Made by a program: the position numbers and the translations under genes. Shown one piece after another: positions 33,929 through 45,567 of a DNA stretch of 64,000 nucleotides. Numbering within the stretch: position 1 is the stretch's first letter; every line of letters starts with the position of its first letter. Location: contig NC_037254.1 in NCBI RefSeq assembly GCF_000002425.4, positions 4,156,538-4,220,537 on the forward strand. Reading direction: 5' to 3'. The notes under the pieces were generated by a model. The model was not told where the DNA came from and did not search any database. It worked only from the letters and a program-made list of their open reading frames with translations. This DNA comes from Physcomitrium patens (taxonomy: Eukaryota; Streptophyta; Bryopsida; Funariales; Funariaceae).

Positions 33929-36900
33929 TTATACATAGCTCTGGAACAAAGTTACAGTTGCAATGTGCCCATTCTTCATTACCTGTAGAATCAACACAAA
34001 ATTTTACGTTGGAAATGCAATCCAAAAGCGAGGCACATGATAAATGATCTGGTAACAACCGAAATTTATTTTGAAGCCAATATGGGTCTCCCACGTTGAA
34101 AATGAAGGACGAACTACACACCAGTGCAAACTACGCACAGAAGAAAACATGGTGACATCAAGAAGCATCGAAATTGCATAGAAATCCACGAATTCATTAC
34201 CTCCAATGCGATATTGCGGTAGCCATACACAAATGTTGGACCAAATGGATTGCTGACAGATCCTTGCGTTTGAATTGCAGCACGGCCTCCATCACCGAGT
34301 AGCCCCTATTACAGCATCCACCACATATTGAGAACATACGGATGAACAAGTTCACAGCTACAATGCCTTAACAATGCAACAGATCAGTTTCTGCGCTACT
34401 TTTATCACATACATCACCATCCAGTAAATGACACACTCAGAACCGAATACGAGTACCTGTACTTCACTCCATTTGGTGTCAGCAGTAATAACCCTTTGAA
34501 AACCATCACCGCAAGCAGCTTTATCGATTTCCTCACCATGACCTGTTATTGCCCACAACTCAGAATTGATGGAGTGGCCATATTCTATGACAAAATATAA
34601 GCATACCATTACCTACAAAATCGGTATTCAAAGCTTGCATCAAGCATAGCCATTTCAAATTTTTCAGCATCAAGAACCGTCATCACATGCTTGCTGCATA
34701 AAACTCGACAGAATAGGAATCCTTACTTTGGGGAACATGAATGTAGAAGTTGCACTTGATGTAACAGTTGAAATCTGTGTGACCTGGAAAGTTAGTGTGG
34801 AGTACAAACTTTTTGATTCGATGGGTCTGCCAATCCAACTCACATTGTAAGCTTCAGACACACCTGTATACGTAGCATTGCAGGCTAATTAAATATCATC
34901 GCAGATTTTAGATTTTATTTTTGTTTTTGTTTTTCTGTTGTTTGTTTTTTTAAATTAAATCGATTTCTATGAATTTAAAAATAAAGTGGTAACAGACTGC
35001 GAACCTGTCCATCAAACAAGATGTCAATGCCTCTTGTGAAATAGTTGTAAAAATAATCACCGCAAAGTGCAGTGCGAGGTCTTGGGTCTGAGGCGGAATG
35101 GATCACCATTGGATCAACCTACAATCTCATTGGAAATTATAACCAGTGAAAAATATTGTTGAACATGATCATGATCAGCATGTTTTACATGCTAAAAGTC
35201 AATTTAAAACAAGAGGAGTGGAAATAATGGATCAACCTGCTTCTGATGTATGCCGCATGGGCGGCCCAACTCTGCCCAAACGTCCTGCCAAGCACATTCA
35301 TATTAAGAACTGCGTATGGGAGCAAGTTTTTTGCATATTAAGAATTACAATTGTCAAGCAACATGTGCATTTGTGCCAGTTATAGGTAAGTAAGCAGGTC
35401 AGACAACTAACCTGTGGAGATGCACCAAATGGCAGATGCTGACCGCCACCTGTGAACCACAACTCTTCTGCCAACTACACAGTTGAAAGCAACTTCCTTG
35501 TTACAAAAAATCGCACTACTGCAATGTGGCAGTCTGATTTCATTTCCGGTCTTAAAACTCCAGTATAAGCACTCAAACCTGACTCAAATCAATTACTTCA
35601 CATGTCAGACTACTTAAACAAGTGAGATTTACTTTGGATAGAAGATCTGTTCTGGCCCAAAATGATTATTCTCGTAACGTGAGGGTCAAAACATGAGATA
35701 CACCATCACCGACCAGAATCACCTACCTTGGCATGAACCTCTTCCATGTACAAGCTACCAGGCGGAAGCTGAGGCGGTAAAGCAATTTTAAGGGGAGCAC
35801 CGACACCAACTCCACCTCCGACTGCGCTATCATAAACGAATACTCGAGACATAACTGGGGTGGTACCATCTGGGAACTCCAACGGCAACTCCGCTGCATA
35901 TAGCGTGTCCATGTCAGTGGTACACATTAGCAAAATGATGAACAATAGCACAGTTTGTGTGTGTCAAACGCTCACCTTCCCGGTGTTGGCAACATTCTGT
36001 ATACTGTGCAGGGATCGGGAAAGCAAACGACAAACCCTGCAGGAAGTAAATACTCAAGTTTTAGTCTCTTGATAGTCACAAATTTCCAGAACAAATAAAG
36101 TATAAAGAGATAGCCGTTAACCACGGTAGACGTGTACTTACAGGATAAAATAAGGTATAAATGCTTCGCTTCTTGTTGTATACGCCTGGGAAAGTTGGTC
36201 CAAAGAGTGCGTAAACCGCTACAAATGTAGCTGAAATATTAGGACCCCTGTATTATCAGGAGCAAAACCAGTAAGGAATCGCTACAGAACTAAAATTGCA
36301 GACAGCCAATTGAAGGGAAAAGTCTCGCATTCTCACCCAATGGACGAAGTGGCATAGCGCAGGTGTAAACGTTGCACATCATACACTTCTATCAGCCTCA
36401 GCCGCTGTAAAGGCACACAACAAGAATTTCAGATCAACTTGACCCAACTCACAATCAGAAACTTCAACTAGGGCACAATGACAAGTGCGAGAATTTAGGT
36501 AATTCAGGTAGGATGAACAGAAAAGTACACTGCGCTTCCCCTCACTAGTAAAAATTGATGCCACTATCAATGGATTTGTAACAGTGTCACTAATCAGGGA
36601 AGAATGCATACCTGGGACTGGGATTCGAACCGTAGATGAAAACCGTGCTCGGGAAAGCTGAGGACCAAATCCATTTGCAAAGGTTCCTGCACACGCTCAC
36701 GCTTCACAATCTCCTTTTGCAGTTCATGTTTCAGCCATAAGAAACGTAAGTTGATCACCTTCCCATTCCCTTTCCGAGAAATGAATCGACCAACATAAAA
36801 CAAGACGACAGGCGCATAATCATTCCACTGACACCTATTAACCCTACATCTACGCGACAATTCCTGCTGCAACGACTTCCCTAATTCTCTTTGCATTATG

Positions 36901-37542
36901 CAATCAGATGGTCGACGATGAAAGACATTTGTGTTCAAATTGCGAAAGTGGAAGTAGCATTCAACCACTCGCACAAAATGAATTAAAGCACAGCAAACAG
37001 AGACAAACTCATATCTCCAAACACGCAAAACACCCTCGCCCAGGCCAGCACTGGATTCGAATTAGGTGGAAATCCGAAATTCAATTGCCTCACAAACCCT
37101 TTTGTCAAGAAAAATCGGCAAACACAGTACAACGTACCTCGTCATCATATTTCACGTGCACAACATCGAACAACGCCCTGTGCTGCTCAACGTAGGTCAA
37201 GGCCTCACATACCGGCATCCCTGAACATTTGACCATAACCACTTCAAAATTCACAAAACTTCAAACTCATCTCAATCGAGAAGTCCACCCTCTCGAGTCC
37301 CACGACCCAAAGCTCTCACGAATCATCGCACATGACCCAAATCCTCTTCTCACAAATCACCAAAACCCAAATCCTTCTAACTCCTCCGCGGAGAATGTCA
37401 CCACCCCACATATTCCAATTCTCCCGAAACGCGATGAATCGCTGCAATTAGCGACGAAAGGAAGCACAATTGCTGGCAAGTTACCGAGATTGAAGGCACC
37501 CAGGCCCGCCCCTGGTCTGAGGTCGAGCGTGAGCCCTCCCAT
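33929..37542 (-). CDS. PHAF1: PHAF1 / UPF0183 family protein (14 exons)
   Basis: Homologue of phagophore assembly factor 1 (UPF0183; human C16orf70), known to bind PI3P at the phagophore in animals. Exons in order: 37542-37485, 37220-37138, 36686-36612, 36404-36337, 36247-36142, 36036-35976, 35893-35727, 35474-35412, 35284-35237, 35118-35005, 34826-34727, 34542-34457, 34305-34201, 33982-33929. They splice in frame into 395 aa, all with GT-AG sites. Family blocks in order: LDLRPGAGLGAF, GMPVCEAL, SFPEHGFHLRF, YALFGPTFPG, PLEFPDGTTPV, PPGSLYMEEVH, DYFYNYFTRGIDILFDG, KKFVLHTNFPGH, SNPFGPTFVYGY and GHIATVTLF. The frame is open upstream to in-frame ATGs at 37734 and 37833; I chose 37542 because conservation begins there. 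No break seen. Confidence 0.93.
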
Positions 37543-38157
37543 CGAATTGCACTGCGGGGACGATCGGAACTTTTCCTGTAAAAACAAAGTTGTGGGTTCT
37601 GTTCCTCCGATACCCAACAAAAGATCGGCAAAGAATTCTTCGATGAGACAAGCCGTGGAACAATCAAGCGAGCGACCGATTGATTGATAGATTGAGGCTC
37701 CGCGACGCTGCAAAAATGGCAATTGAGTCTTCATGGTCAAGAAGTAGAAGAGGAAGAAGGATGCGGGGCAGGGCAGGGCACGGGCATGGGAGACCGAGTG
37801 CCGAAGGTGTGCCTGCCCCCCTTCCCCGTTCACACTGCCATGATCACGGTCTCCAGTATCCGCAGAATTGGGGCCTGAATCTGTTGCTTGGGGTCGCTCT
37901 TACGGCACGGTGTGTAACCCATGGCCGTGGGGGGTGGGTCTGTACTCTCGGATTCGTGTGGGTCACTTCTGATTTCTCACTATTAGTTGGTCTTGAGTAT
38001 TAATTGGTTCAAGTTATTTGATAACAATGGTTCAAATTAGTTTAGTTGGCAAAAAATCCATTTTAGAGACTTTATTTTAATTGTCAATCATCAATTTTTT
38101 TTTTTTTTTAAATAATATGTATTTTGATCTAAATAATACGTATGTTGATTTAGTTTT
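37543..38157 (-). promoter_or_regulatory. 5' flank of the PHAF1 gene
   Basis: GC-rich to about 37960, then AT-rich up to the LTR of element Y at 38158, so the promoter is compressed into at most about 600 bp. No clear TATA box seen. The frame upstream of 37542 stays open, so part may be coding. Confidence 0.4.
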
Positions 38158-38691
38158 TGTCAAGGACATGAATCTTGAAGAAAGAAAATCCTTAATACAC
38201 TCTTGTGTTACTAAAAAGAACAAGAAAGTCACTCGAAGTTGATATAATTTTGAATTAGAATAGACATTTTTTTAAAAAAAAAAGACTAGAAAGTCTTGAA
38301 ATAAGACTAAAGACTAGAAAGGCATTGACAAGAGTGAAAAAGACTTCACTCTTGCCTCCATATACACTCTTAAGTAAGAACTACATGGCGATGTCTTATA
38401 GGACCTCCAAAATAAGTTGACTTTGTAAGATACGTATTTTAATTTATAAGGCAAGTTCTCTATATGTGTGCCACATAGTTAGCTTCTTCTACAAGCTACC
38501 AATACGTTGTTAGCTTTTTAATCAAGTTTCTAACCTATCATTCAATTATACATGTTAAATCAAAGCAACATCTATGAAACTTTTAAAAAGCTTCTCTAGG
38601 TGTTATAAAATTAACCTATTTTTATCTACTTTTATCAATTTCTATCTAATCATATAGTTATTTACTATAGTATTTGTGTATATCCATGACA
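38158..38691 (-). repeat. 3' LTR of element Y
   Basis: 534 bp, TGTCAAGGACA...CCATGACA on plus. The hairpin region GACAAGAGTGAAA...TTCACTCTTGCC is retained at about 38327-38356. Confidence 0.85.
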
Positions 38692-39909
38692 TTACTTCCT
38701 TTTCTAGAGACAAGAGCGGTCTTCATATATTTAGAAAATCCAAGTTGCGATAAATTATATTTACTACATATTCTGATCTTTGTTTTATTTGAAGATGGTT
38801 GATAGGTCCTCTTAGCCATTAATAATGTCCTATACTAAGATAAAAAGACCACCTTGTTATTTGGTCATTGTTAAGGCCTTTGTAACTTCCTTCAAATTAA
38901 ACATTTGGTACATTGTCAAGAGTTGTTTCTATCTCAAATAAAATCACCAAACATTGGTAGTTTCTTTGAAAGTTGTGATATCAAATATAATGTATCTTTT
39001 TATTTATTCAAGAAAGGACAAGTTGTTTTTTAAGATCTTCATCTCAAGTTGGTCATCTTAAAGTTTGTGACAATCGTGATATTTTATTTAGTAAGTGTGT
39101 AAATGAAAGCCCTTGAATTAAATCTGCTAGTTGTTGATTCTCTATCTCTTTAGTATCATAAATATAAAAAAGCTATAAAGAAGGATAGAAGGTAGAATGT
39201 TATGTTCATTTGATCTTATTTCTTTTAAAGCAAAGATTTATTATTCTTCATCTTGATTTTGATGGATATCATCAATTAAAAGCTTTAAGTCTCTTTCTTT
39301 CATTTGCAAGATTTTTTTGTTGACTTCCATGTACATTCACTAATATCATATCTATGCTAATAAACAAGATATTCCAACCTATTTTGGCATTGCTTTGAAT
39401 CTAATACTTCTTCCACCTTGAACTCTTGATTATTATCTACTTCTATAGGTGGAAGTGGCATTTGTCTTCTTCTTGAGATATTCATTGTTTTATATGTCTC
39501 AAAAAAGGACACATGAAATATGGAGTGGATCTTCATAGATTTTGGTAGATATAATCAATAAGCAACAAGTTTGATTTATTTACTAATAGAAAAAGGCCTA
39601 AGCCTACAATAGTCCAACTTGTCACAAAGATGAGTAGTTTTGATATTGCAACAAAGTAACCATACCTTGTCACATACGTTGAATTGTTATTGTTCTTTGT
39701 GATAAGCATCTATATTAATTTTTTTTCATTCTTGAGTTCTCTTTAATTGTGCCTTTATTGATGCATGTAGCTTTCACAAACAATTTCCTAAATCTTTCAC
39801 CATAGAATTATCAACTTTTGAAAAGTCAAAAGTATTAAGTCATGGATGATAACCATAGTTGATAAATAAAAGTGTTTATTGAGTGAAAGAATATAGCAAT
39901 ATTATAATA
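38692..39909 (-). pseudogene. ORF3 and integrase/chromodomain remnant of element Y
   Basis: Immediately inside the LTR, about 38720-39150 aligns with ORF3 of D (broken). About 39290-39480 aligns with the chromodomain and 39480-39909 with the integrase C-terminal part. No open frame remains. Interrupted by X1 at about 39910. Confidence 0.75.
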
Positions 39910-41825
39910 TGTGAAATCTTACTTAAAAATGTTCTGGGCACCTAGCTGTGGAAGATAGAATGGAAATTGCAACAACAAAATCCTAACTCTAATAGAATAC
40001 TAACTAAACTCTAATTAGATCATAACAATGCTAAGCAAGTTTTAATCAAGTTGAAAGAAACCTCAAAGGAATTACAAAGAAACAATAAGAAATCTTAAAG
40101 AAATATTAAAATGATCATAAATATATCTCAAATACATCTCAATTCAATCTTAATTTAATCCTAGTTAAAATCCTATTGGACTTCATTAAAACTTTAGGCC
40201 AAAAATTAACTAAATCTTAAATCCTAAATAAATTTAAATAAAACCCTAAATCCTAAATCAAATCCTAACCAAATCCTAAATCCTAAATTAAATCCTAACC
40301 AACTCTAAACTAAATCTTAAATTATAAACCAAATCCTAATCAAATCCTAATTCTAATCAAATCCTAATTCTAAATCAAATCCTAACTAAATCCTAAATTC
40401 TAAACCAAATCCTAATCCTAAATCAAATCCTAATCAATTCTAAATCAAACCTTAAACTCTAAACTAAATCCTAACCAAATCCTAATCCTAAATCAAATCC
40501 TAAGTAAATCCTAATCCTAAATCAAATCCTAACTAAATCTTAAATCCTAAATCAAATCCTAATTCTAAATCAAACCCTAACCAAATCCTAAATCTTAAAT
40601 CAAATCCTAATCCTAAATCAAATACTAACCAAATCCTAACTCTAAATCAAATACTAACCAAATCCTAACTCTAAATCAAATCCTAACCAAATCCTAATTC
40701 TAAATCAAATCCTAATAAAATCTTAACTCTAAATCAAACCCTAACCAAATCCTAAACCAAAGCTTAAATCTTAAATCAAATCCTAGTAATTCCTATAATG
40801 GATTTACACCTCAATTACTAATGAATGAATTATTGATCTTAACTCAAAATTTGCATACTTTTTAATAATTAAGTTGAAAAAAAGTACAAAAAAAATTGAA
40901 AAAGATTAGATATACCAAATAGATGATAGCCTGAAAAACGTGCTTGGTTATTAGATAACCTCCTTCTCCAACCTTAATGCTAATATTCCAAAGCCAACAT
41001 CTCTTCTTTTCAACATTTGATTGATTTCAAAACTCTCATATACATAGGAAAACAAGTCTAATATCCTCTCATACAAATTTCACTCCAATCCAACTATTAG
41101 ATTGCAAGAAATCTTAAAAATCCTCACTAGACCTAAAATTCTATTTTCTGAGACCTTGACCCACTTAAATCTCAATAATCCTCAATTCAACCATTAGATT
41201 GAGCTAAGATTCACAATAAATATTAAGCACAACTATAACCATTAACCTACAAAATTTTACATATAGATCTGCTATAAAATACTTGAAATTATTAGAAATG
41301 TCAATCCTATTTTATTTTACAAAATCCAATTCATCCAAAAATAATCTTGATTTTGTAAAGCTCTTACAAAGTTATAACAAATCCAAGTTGCCCAAAACCA
41401 ATGCTCATAGAAACCCTATCTAGTTTGTTATCAAATCCTAATCTCTAATCTGCAAAAGAACCCTCGAGTTACCATAGATGCTTGATTTTGTGTCTTAGGG
41501 TCTGATTTCGACCTAGGTTGCTAACTAGCCCTCTTTGGGTATCAATATCTAGTTTTTTTAGGCAATTTTTGCTATAATTCACTTTTAACTTCCTTCTAAA
41601 GATATTTATATCACTTATTTTTCCAATCTATCTTATTTTGCCTTATTTATGGTCCTATAAAGTAAACAGAAGTTACTTTTGTAAAAAGTAGTAGTACTAC
41701 TAAAAGTTTTACTACCTTCCTATCTTTTATCCATATTTTTTTATTTTATCTTTTAACTTGGCTCTTCTATAATAAGTTCCATATTATCATCTTTTACCAT
41801 ATACTTGTGTTACAATACGACATCA
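39910..41825. mobile_element. Insertion X1: non-autonomous element carrying a telomere-like array
   Basis: About 1.9 kb with no coding capacity, inserted in the integrase region of Y between AT-rich flanks (ATTATA on both sides). It begins TGTGAAATCTTAC and ends ACAATACGACATCA. It shares GGGCACCTA.CTGTGG near the left end, and GGTCTGATTTCGACC, GGGTATCAAT and ATTTATGGTC near the right end, with X2 in the same orientation. The TG...CA ends suggest a solo LTR or TRIM-like element; this is inference. Confidence 0.5.
40208..40786. repeat. Degenerate telomere-like array (AAATCCTAA/CCCTAAA type)
   Basis: About 580 bp of imperfect tandem units such as AAATCCTAACC and AAATCCTAAATC, with occasional AAACCCTAA, related to the plant telomere unit CCCTAAA. 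Lies within X1. Confidence 0.8.
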
Positions 41826-42195
41826 AATTATTATAAGAAAATTCACCCAATAATAAAAGAGTTGATTAATCATCTTGATGATAGTTGATGGTACACCTTA
41901 AGTACTGCTCTAAAACTTGATTCACTTGATTTGTTTGTTTATTACTTTGAGGATCCTTTAAAATCTTAAAAAGAATTTTTAAAAATCTTGATATAAATTA
42001 AGTTCTTTTATCTAATATAATATCTTTAGATAATCCATAATAGCAATAGATATTGCTAAAAAAAACTTAGTTGTTTCTTTACATATGATAGATTTTGTAC
42101 ATGGTATAAAATGTGCCATCTTGATAAAACAATCTACTACCATAAATATAGAATCATATAAACTTCAGACTAAAAGATCCTTAATAAAACACAAA
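41826..42195 (-). pseudogene. Integrase core remnant of element Y
   Basis: About 41865-42190 aligns with the integrase core of D on the minus strand (for example ACAAAATCTATCA...GATAGTAGA region). Broken throughout. Confidence 0.7.
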
Positions 42196-43515
42196 TGTTG
42201 TCAAATTTTGTCTTGTTTTACTCGAGAATGTATTGGGCACCTAATTGTGGAAGGTGAGGTTGTGTTTCACTAGTATCCAACAAACTCTTATAGGTTTTAT
42301 CCATACAAAAAGAATATAATCTGAATTTCAATTCAAAGGTGCTAAAAACACTCTTCTTAGTAGCCTTAATTATACATAAATCCCAATTACCTTGTTACTT
42401 TCATATTTAAGCAATTTAGATTTTTCTTGTAGGTTCCAACTCTAATCAATGAGCTTTAACAAGTTGTAACATCCAATTCGACCATCCACTTGATGTAAAA
42501 TTTTGTATGTAATTATCAATGTAAGTCTTCTATAAGCTTAAGAATTTTTAGTCCAATCCAACATACAAATTGTGAGAAAACTTCCAAAAATTGTACTGAT
42601 GTTACTCGGCCGCCAACTTGAAAAGTGAAACAGAAATCCCACTAGTGATTTCTCCCTTTCTAACCGTTAACTTTGACTCAAAATGGTGTGTAGTTTGATC
42701 TTCAAGTCCTTCAATACCATACCAAATTTTACCTTGATCCAACTGATAGATCTCTAGATATCATAGAAACCCTATTCAATCTCAAACTCCCAACTTTCAA
42801 AACCATCTTGTGCTAAAAACTAGATATCTCTAAACCATGATGTTAGATTATTACAAAATTTTGTATATACTTAGCACACCCAATAATCCAAATAATACAA
42901 AATTTTCAACTGTATGTGTTACACCAATTGCGCAAACAGGCCAAAATTGCTAGCCTTAATTATATTATATAAAACCCAAATCACCAATACAAACCTTGAC
43001 TTTGAACAATGATTGCTAAGTACTCAAAAATCATCTAAAAACAATCCTTATGCCTTTGGAAAGAACTTTAAGCTAGTAAATTCTATCTTTTAATCTTCAA
43101 ATGAATCTCTATTTTGCCCTAGGCTATCGTTTTTGTGGCCAAAGGTCTGATTTCGACCCTATCTCACAAACGGCTAACCACTGGGTATCAATCTAACCTA
43201 TCTTAAGGATTTTTTAGTCCAACCCTACTCTCAACTTAATCCTAGTACTAACTACACTAATTATTTACTTCTTCTACTCTGATTTTATGAATTTATGGTC
43301 TTTCTAAGGTAGTAGAAGAATCTCTACAACCTAGAAGGTAAATTACTAATTAACTTTCAACTTACTAATTATTAAGATAAGAAAATAACCTAAGAGGCTT
43401 TTATAAAATCCATGTTTAGATACCTCAAATTATAATTGAGTTAAGATAATTAGATATTAATTAAAAATTCAATTTTGATTATAATTTCACTTTATAGTCG
43501 TATTACATCACAACA
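42196..43515. mobile_element. Insertion X2: non-autonomous element related to X1
   Basis: About 1.32 kb, no coding capacity. Starts TGTTGTCAAATTTTG and ends ATCACAACA, so its ends are short inverted repeats of LTR type (TGTTGT/ACAACA). It shares both terminal regions with X1 but lacks the telomere-like array. About 390 bp of element Y is missing at the insertion point and no target duplication was seen. Confidence 0.5.
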
Positions 43516-43788
43516 TCGTTGAATCAATAGTTAATGTTGATTTTGCTGTTCAAAGATAAAAATGCTTCAACTTGAAGAAAATTCTTCCAATCAAAGGATA
43601 AAAATACTTTAGCTTGAAGATAAAGATGCATTTCTTTTTTTTGGTCCAAAATAATATTACATCTAGAAAGGTCGTCCAATAAACCTTGTTGTTTTCTAAG
43701 TCAATAAAAAATCTTGAAATCAAAGGATATGCTCGAACAAGCTTCAAAATAATTTAAAATACAAGCTAATATAAAATTCTCGAGGTTC
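43516..43788 (-). pseudogene. RNase H-integrase linker remnant of element Y
   Basis: GTTGAATCAATAGTTAATG onward aligns with the linker of D (13350-13620), ending at the CTCGAGGTTC site where element B inserted. Confidence 0.75.
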
Positions 43789-44338
43789 TGTCACGGCCAT
43801 AATCATGTAAGCTAATAATTACATATAGAAATAGGTAGAAGTAAGTAAAAGTAGATAAAAGTAAGTTAATTCTATAATATTTAATATAGAAGCTTCCTAG
43901 AAACTTCCTAGACGCTGCTTTGACTTCATAGGTGTCTTTAATTGACTTTTTGGATTAGAAACGTGGTCAACAAGTTGGCCATGTGCCACACATGTTGTTA
44001 GCTTGAAGATCAAGCTAACTATGTGGCCCACACGTAGAAAAACTTGCCTTGTAAGTCAAGGCATGTGTCCTACAAAGTCAACACATATTGGAGGTCCTAT
44101 AGAACGTCGCCACGTAGCTCCTAGTTAGATAGTATATATAGAGACAAGAGTGAAGGCTTCTTCACTCTTGTCAACTCCTTTCTTGCTTCTAGTCCAGGTT
44201 CAAGGGTCTTTAGTTTCTTGTCTTGTGGCAATAGCCATTCCAGTTTCTTTTTAATATACCTACTTGTTTATATTTTGACTTATTATATCGAGATAGCTTT
44301 TTTGTATATTTTCCCTCATCGAGTCTTTGTCCTTGACA
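43789..44338 (+). repeat. 5' LTR of element B
   Basis: 550 bp, TGTCACGGCC...CCTTGACA. The promoter and hairpin are described separately. Confidence 0.95.
44133..44174 (+). promoter_or_regulatory. TATA box, 13-bp hairpin and predicted RNA start of element B
   Basis: TATATATA (44133-44140) is followed by a perfect inverted repeat, GACAAGAGTGAAG (44143-44155) and CTTCACTCTTGTC (44160-44172), with a 4-nt loop. CACTCTTGTCAA (44163-44174) begins 30 nt after the TATA box, so it is the likely 5' end of the genomic RNA. It is fully complementary to 44341-44352. Confidence 0.65.
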
Positions 44339-44370
44339 GATTGACAAGAGTGCACTTACAATATCAGAGC
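44339..44370 (+). promoter_or_regulatory. Candidate self-priming site and iMet-like motif of element B
   Basis: TTGACAAGAGTG (44341-44352) lies 2 nt after the LTR and is a 12-of-12 complement of CACTCTTGTCAA in the R region. TATCAGAGC (44362-44370) is the alternative tRNA-iMet-like motif, 23 nt from the LTR and without TGG. Confidence 0.55.
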
Positions 44371-44546
44371 TTTGTTTTTCTTGAGTGAGAGTAGATTACC
44401 CCTTTCTCTTGACAAGACATAAGCATATTAGAAGTTTGCGGATTATCCACTTCTAAACTGATATTGTTCTTAGTATCTTCTTTGTTATCAAGTCTTTCTT
44501 TTCTTTTGTCTTGAGCAGTATCAAACAAATTTTTCTTAGTGTCATT

Positions 44547-45551
44547 ATGGCAGAGCTTGTTGAAATGAAGAGTGCAATGGCACAATTGCAAGAGCAAATG
44601 AGGGAGTTAATGCTTGCGATGCATCAACTCAATTCACCAACACATGAAAGAACAAGAATAGCAGAAAGTAGGGATATAGAGATGATCGGAGCTGCTTCAA
44701 CATCTATAACAAATCACGTTCCTTCTCCAATTGTACAACACCCTGTAAGCACTAGAGAACCAAGAATTACCTTACCCGAGAAATTTGATGGTACGAGATC
44801 AAAGTTTCGAGGGTTCATCAATCAAGTACAATTGGCAATTGAACTTCAACCGCAAAGCTATCCAACTCCAGGATCACAAGTCAGGTTTATTGGCACTCTA
44901 CTTTCTGGTTCTGCATTATCATGGTTTTCGTCTTTTCTTGAACAACAAAATCCAGTATTGGACAATTTGGAAGCTTTTTTGGCAGAGTTTCGATCTATGT
45001 ATGGTGAACACGATGAAACTCGTGTTGCAACAAATAAGATCCGAATTCTGCGACAAAGAAATCGCTCAGTAACAGTGTATGCTTCACAATTTCGACAACT
45101 TGCAATTGACATCAAGTGGGATGATGCTGCACTCATTAGTCAATTTCTCTATGGATTGCAATACGAAGTAAAGAAATTGATGCTCAACTTACCTGATCCT
45201 CAAACTTTGAGTCAAGCAATCGATTTTGCGGTAAAATGTGATAATCGACTTTTTGAATTTTGATCTGAGAATCATTCACGGAAACCTCAATGTTATTACT
45301 CAATGGCAACATCAACATCTTTGCCAAACGTACATTCAGAAGTAGAAGACATGCAAATTGACGCGGTACGTTTTAAACCTCTAATTGAGCAAGAAAAGAT
45401 TCGTCGTCGTTAAGAAGGATTATGTTTATATTGCGGAGAACCTAAGCACACTGCTCAACATTGTCCAAAGAAACAACGCAACTATAAAATGAGGGGTACG
45501 ATGGTCAAAGAAGACAACATGTCGGAAAACGGATTCGTCCAGCTACAATAG
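44547..45551 (+). pseudogene. Gag of element B with two internal stops
   Basis: ATG at 44547 (MAELVEMKSAMAQLQ); full frame 1005 nt ending TAG 45549-45551. The N-terminal region is coiled-coil-like, then the capsid (PEKFDGTRSKFRGFINQ), then a normal CCHC knuckle (CLYCGEPKHTAQHC, 45423-45464). TGA at 45261-45263 and TAA at 45411-45413 break it. Both look like C-to-T changes of CGA and CAA and both are also in D. Confidence 0.88.
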
Positions 45552-45567
45552 GGACCGTGCAGCTGGA
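45524..45567 (+). other. Candidate -1 frameshift signal of element B gag-pol
   Basis: Slippery heptamer G GAA AAC (45524-45530), 7-nt spacer, then a 7-bp stem TCCAGCT (45538-45544) / AGCTGGA (45561-45567) whose 16-nt loop contains the gag TAG (45549-45551). Pol is open in the -1 frame across this site. Same arrangement in element D. Confidence 0.6.

Noticed and set aside
40208..40786. Array reminiscent of CRISPR-type direct repeats
   Set aside because: Units are 7-12 bp, contiguous and degenerate, without unique spacers; the DNA is eukaryotic. Better explained as a telomere-like minisatellite.
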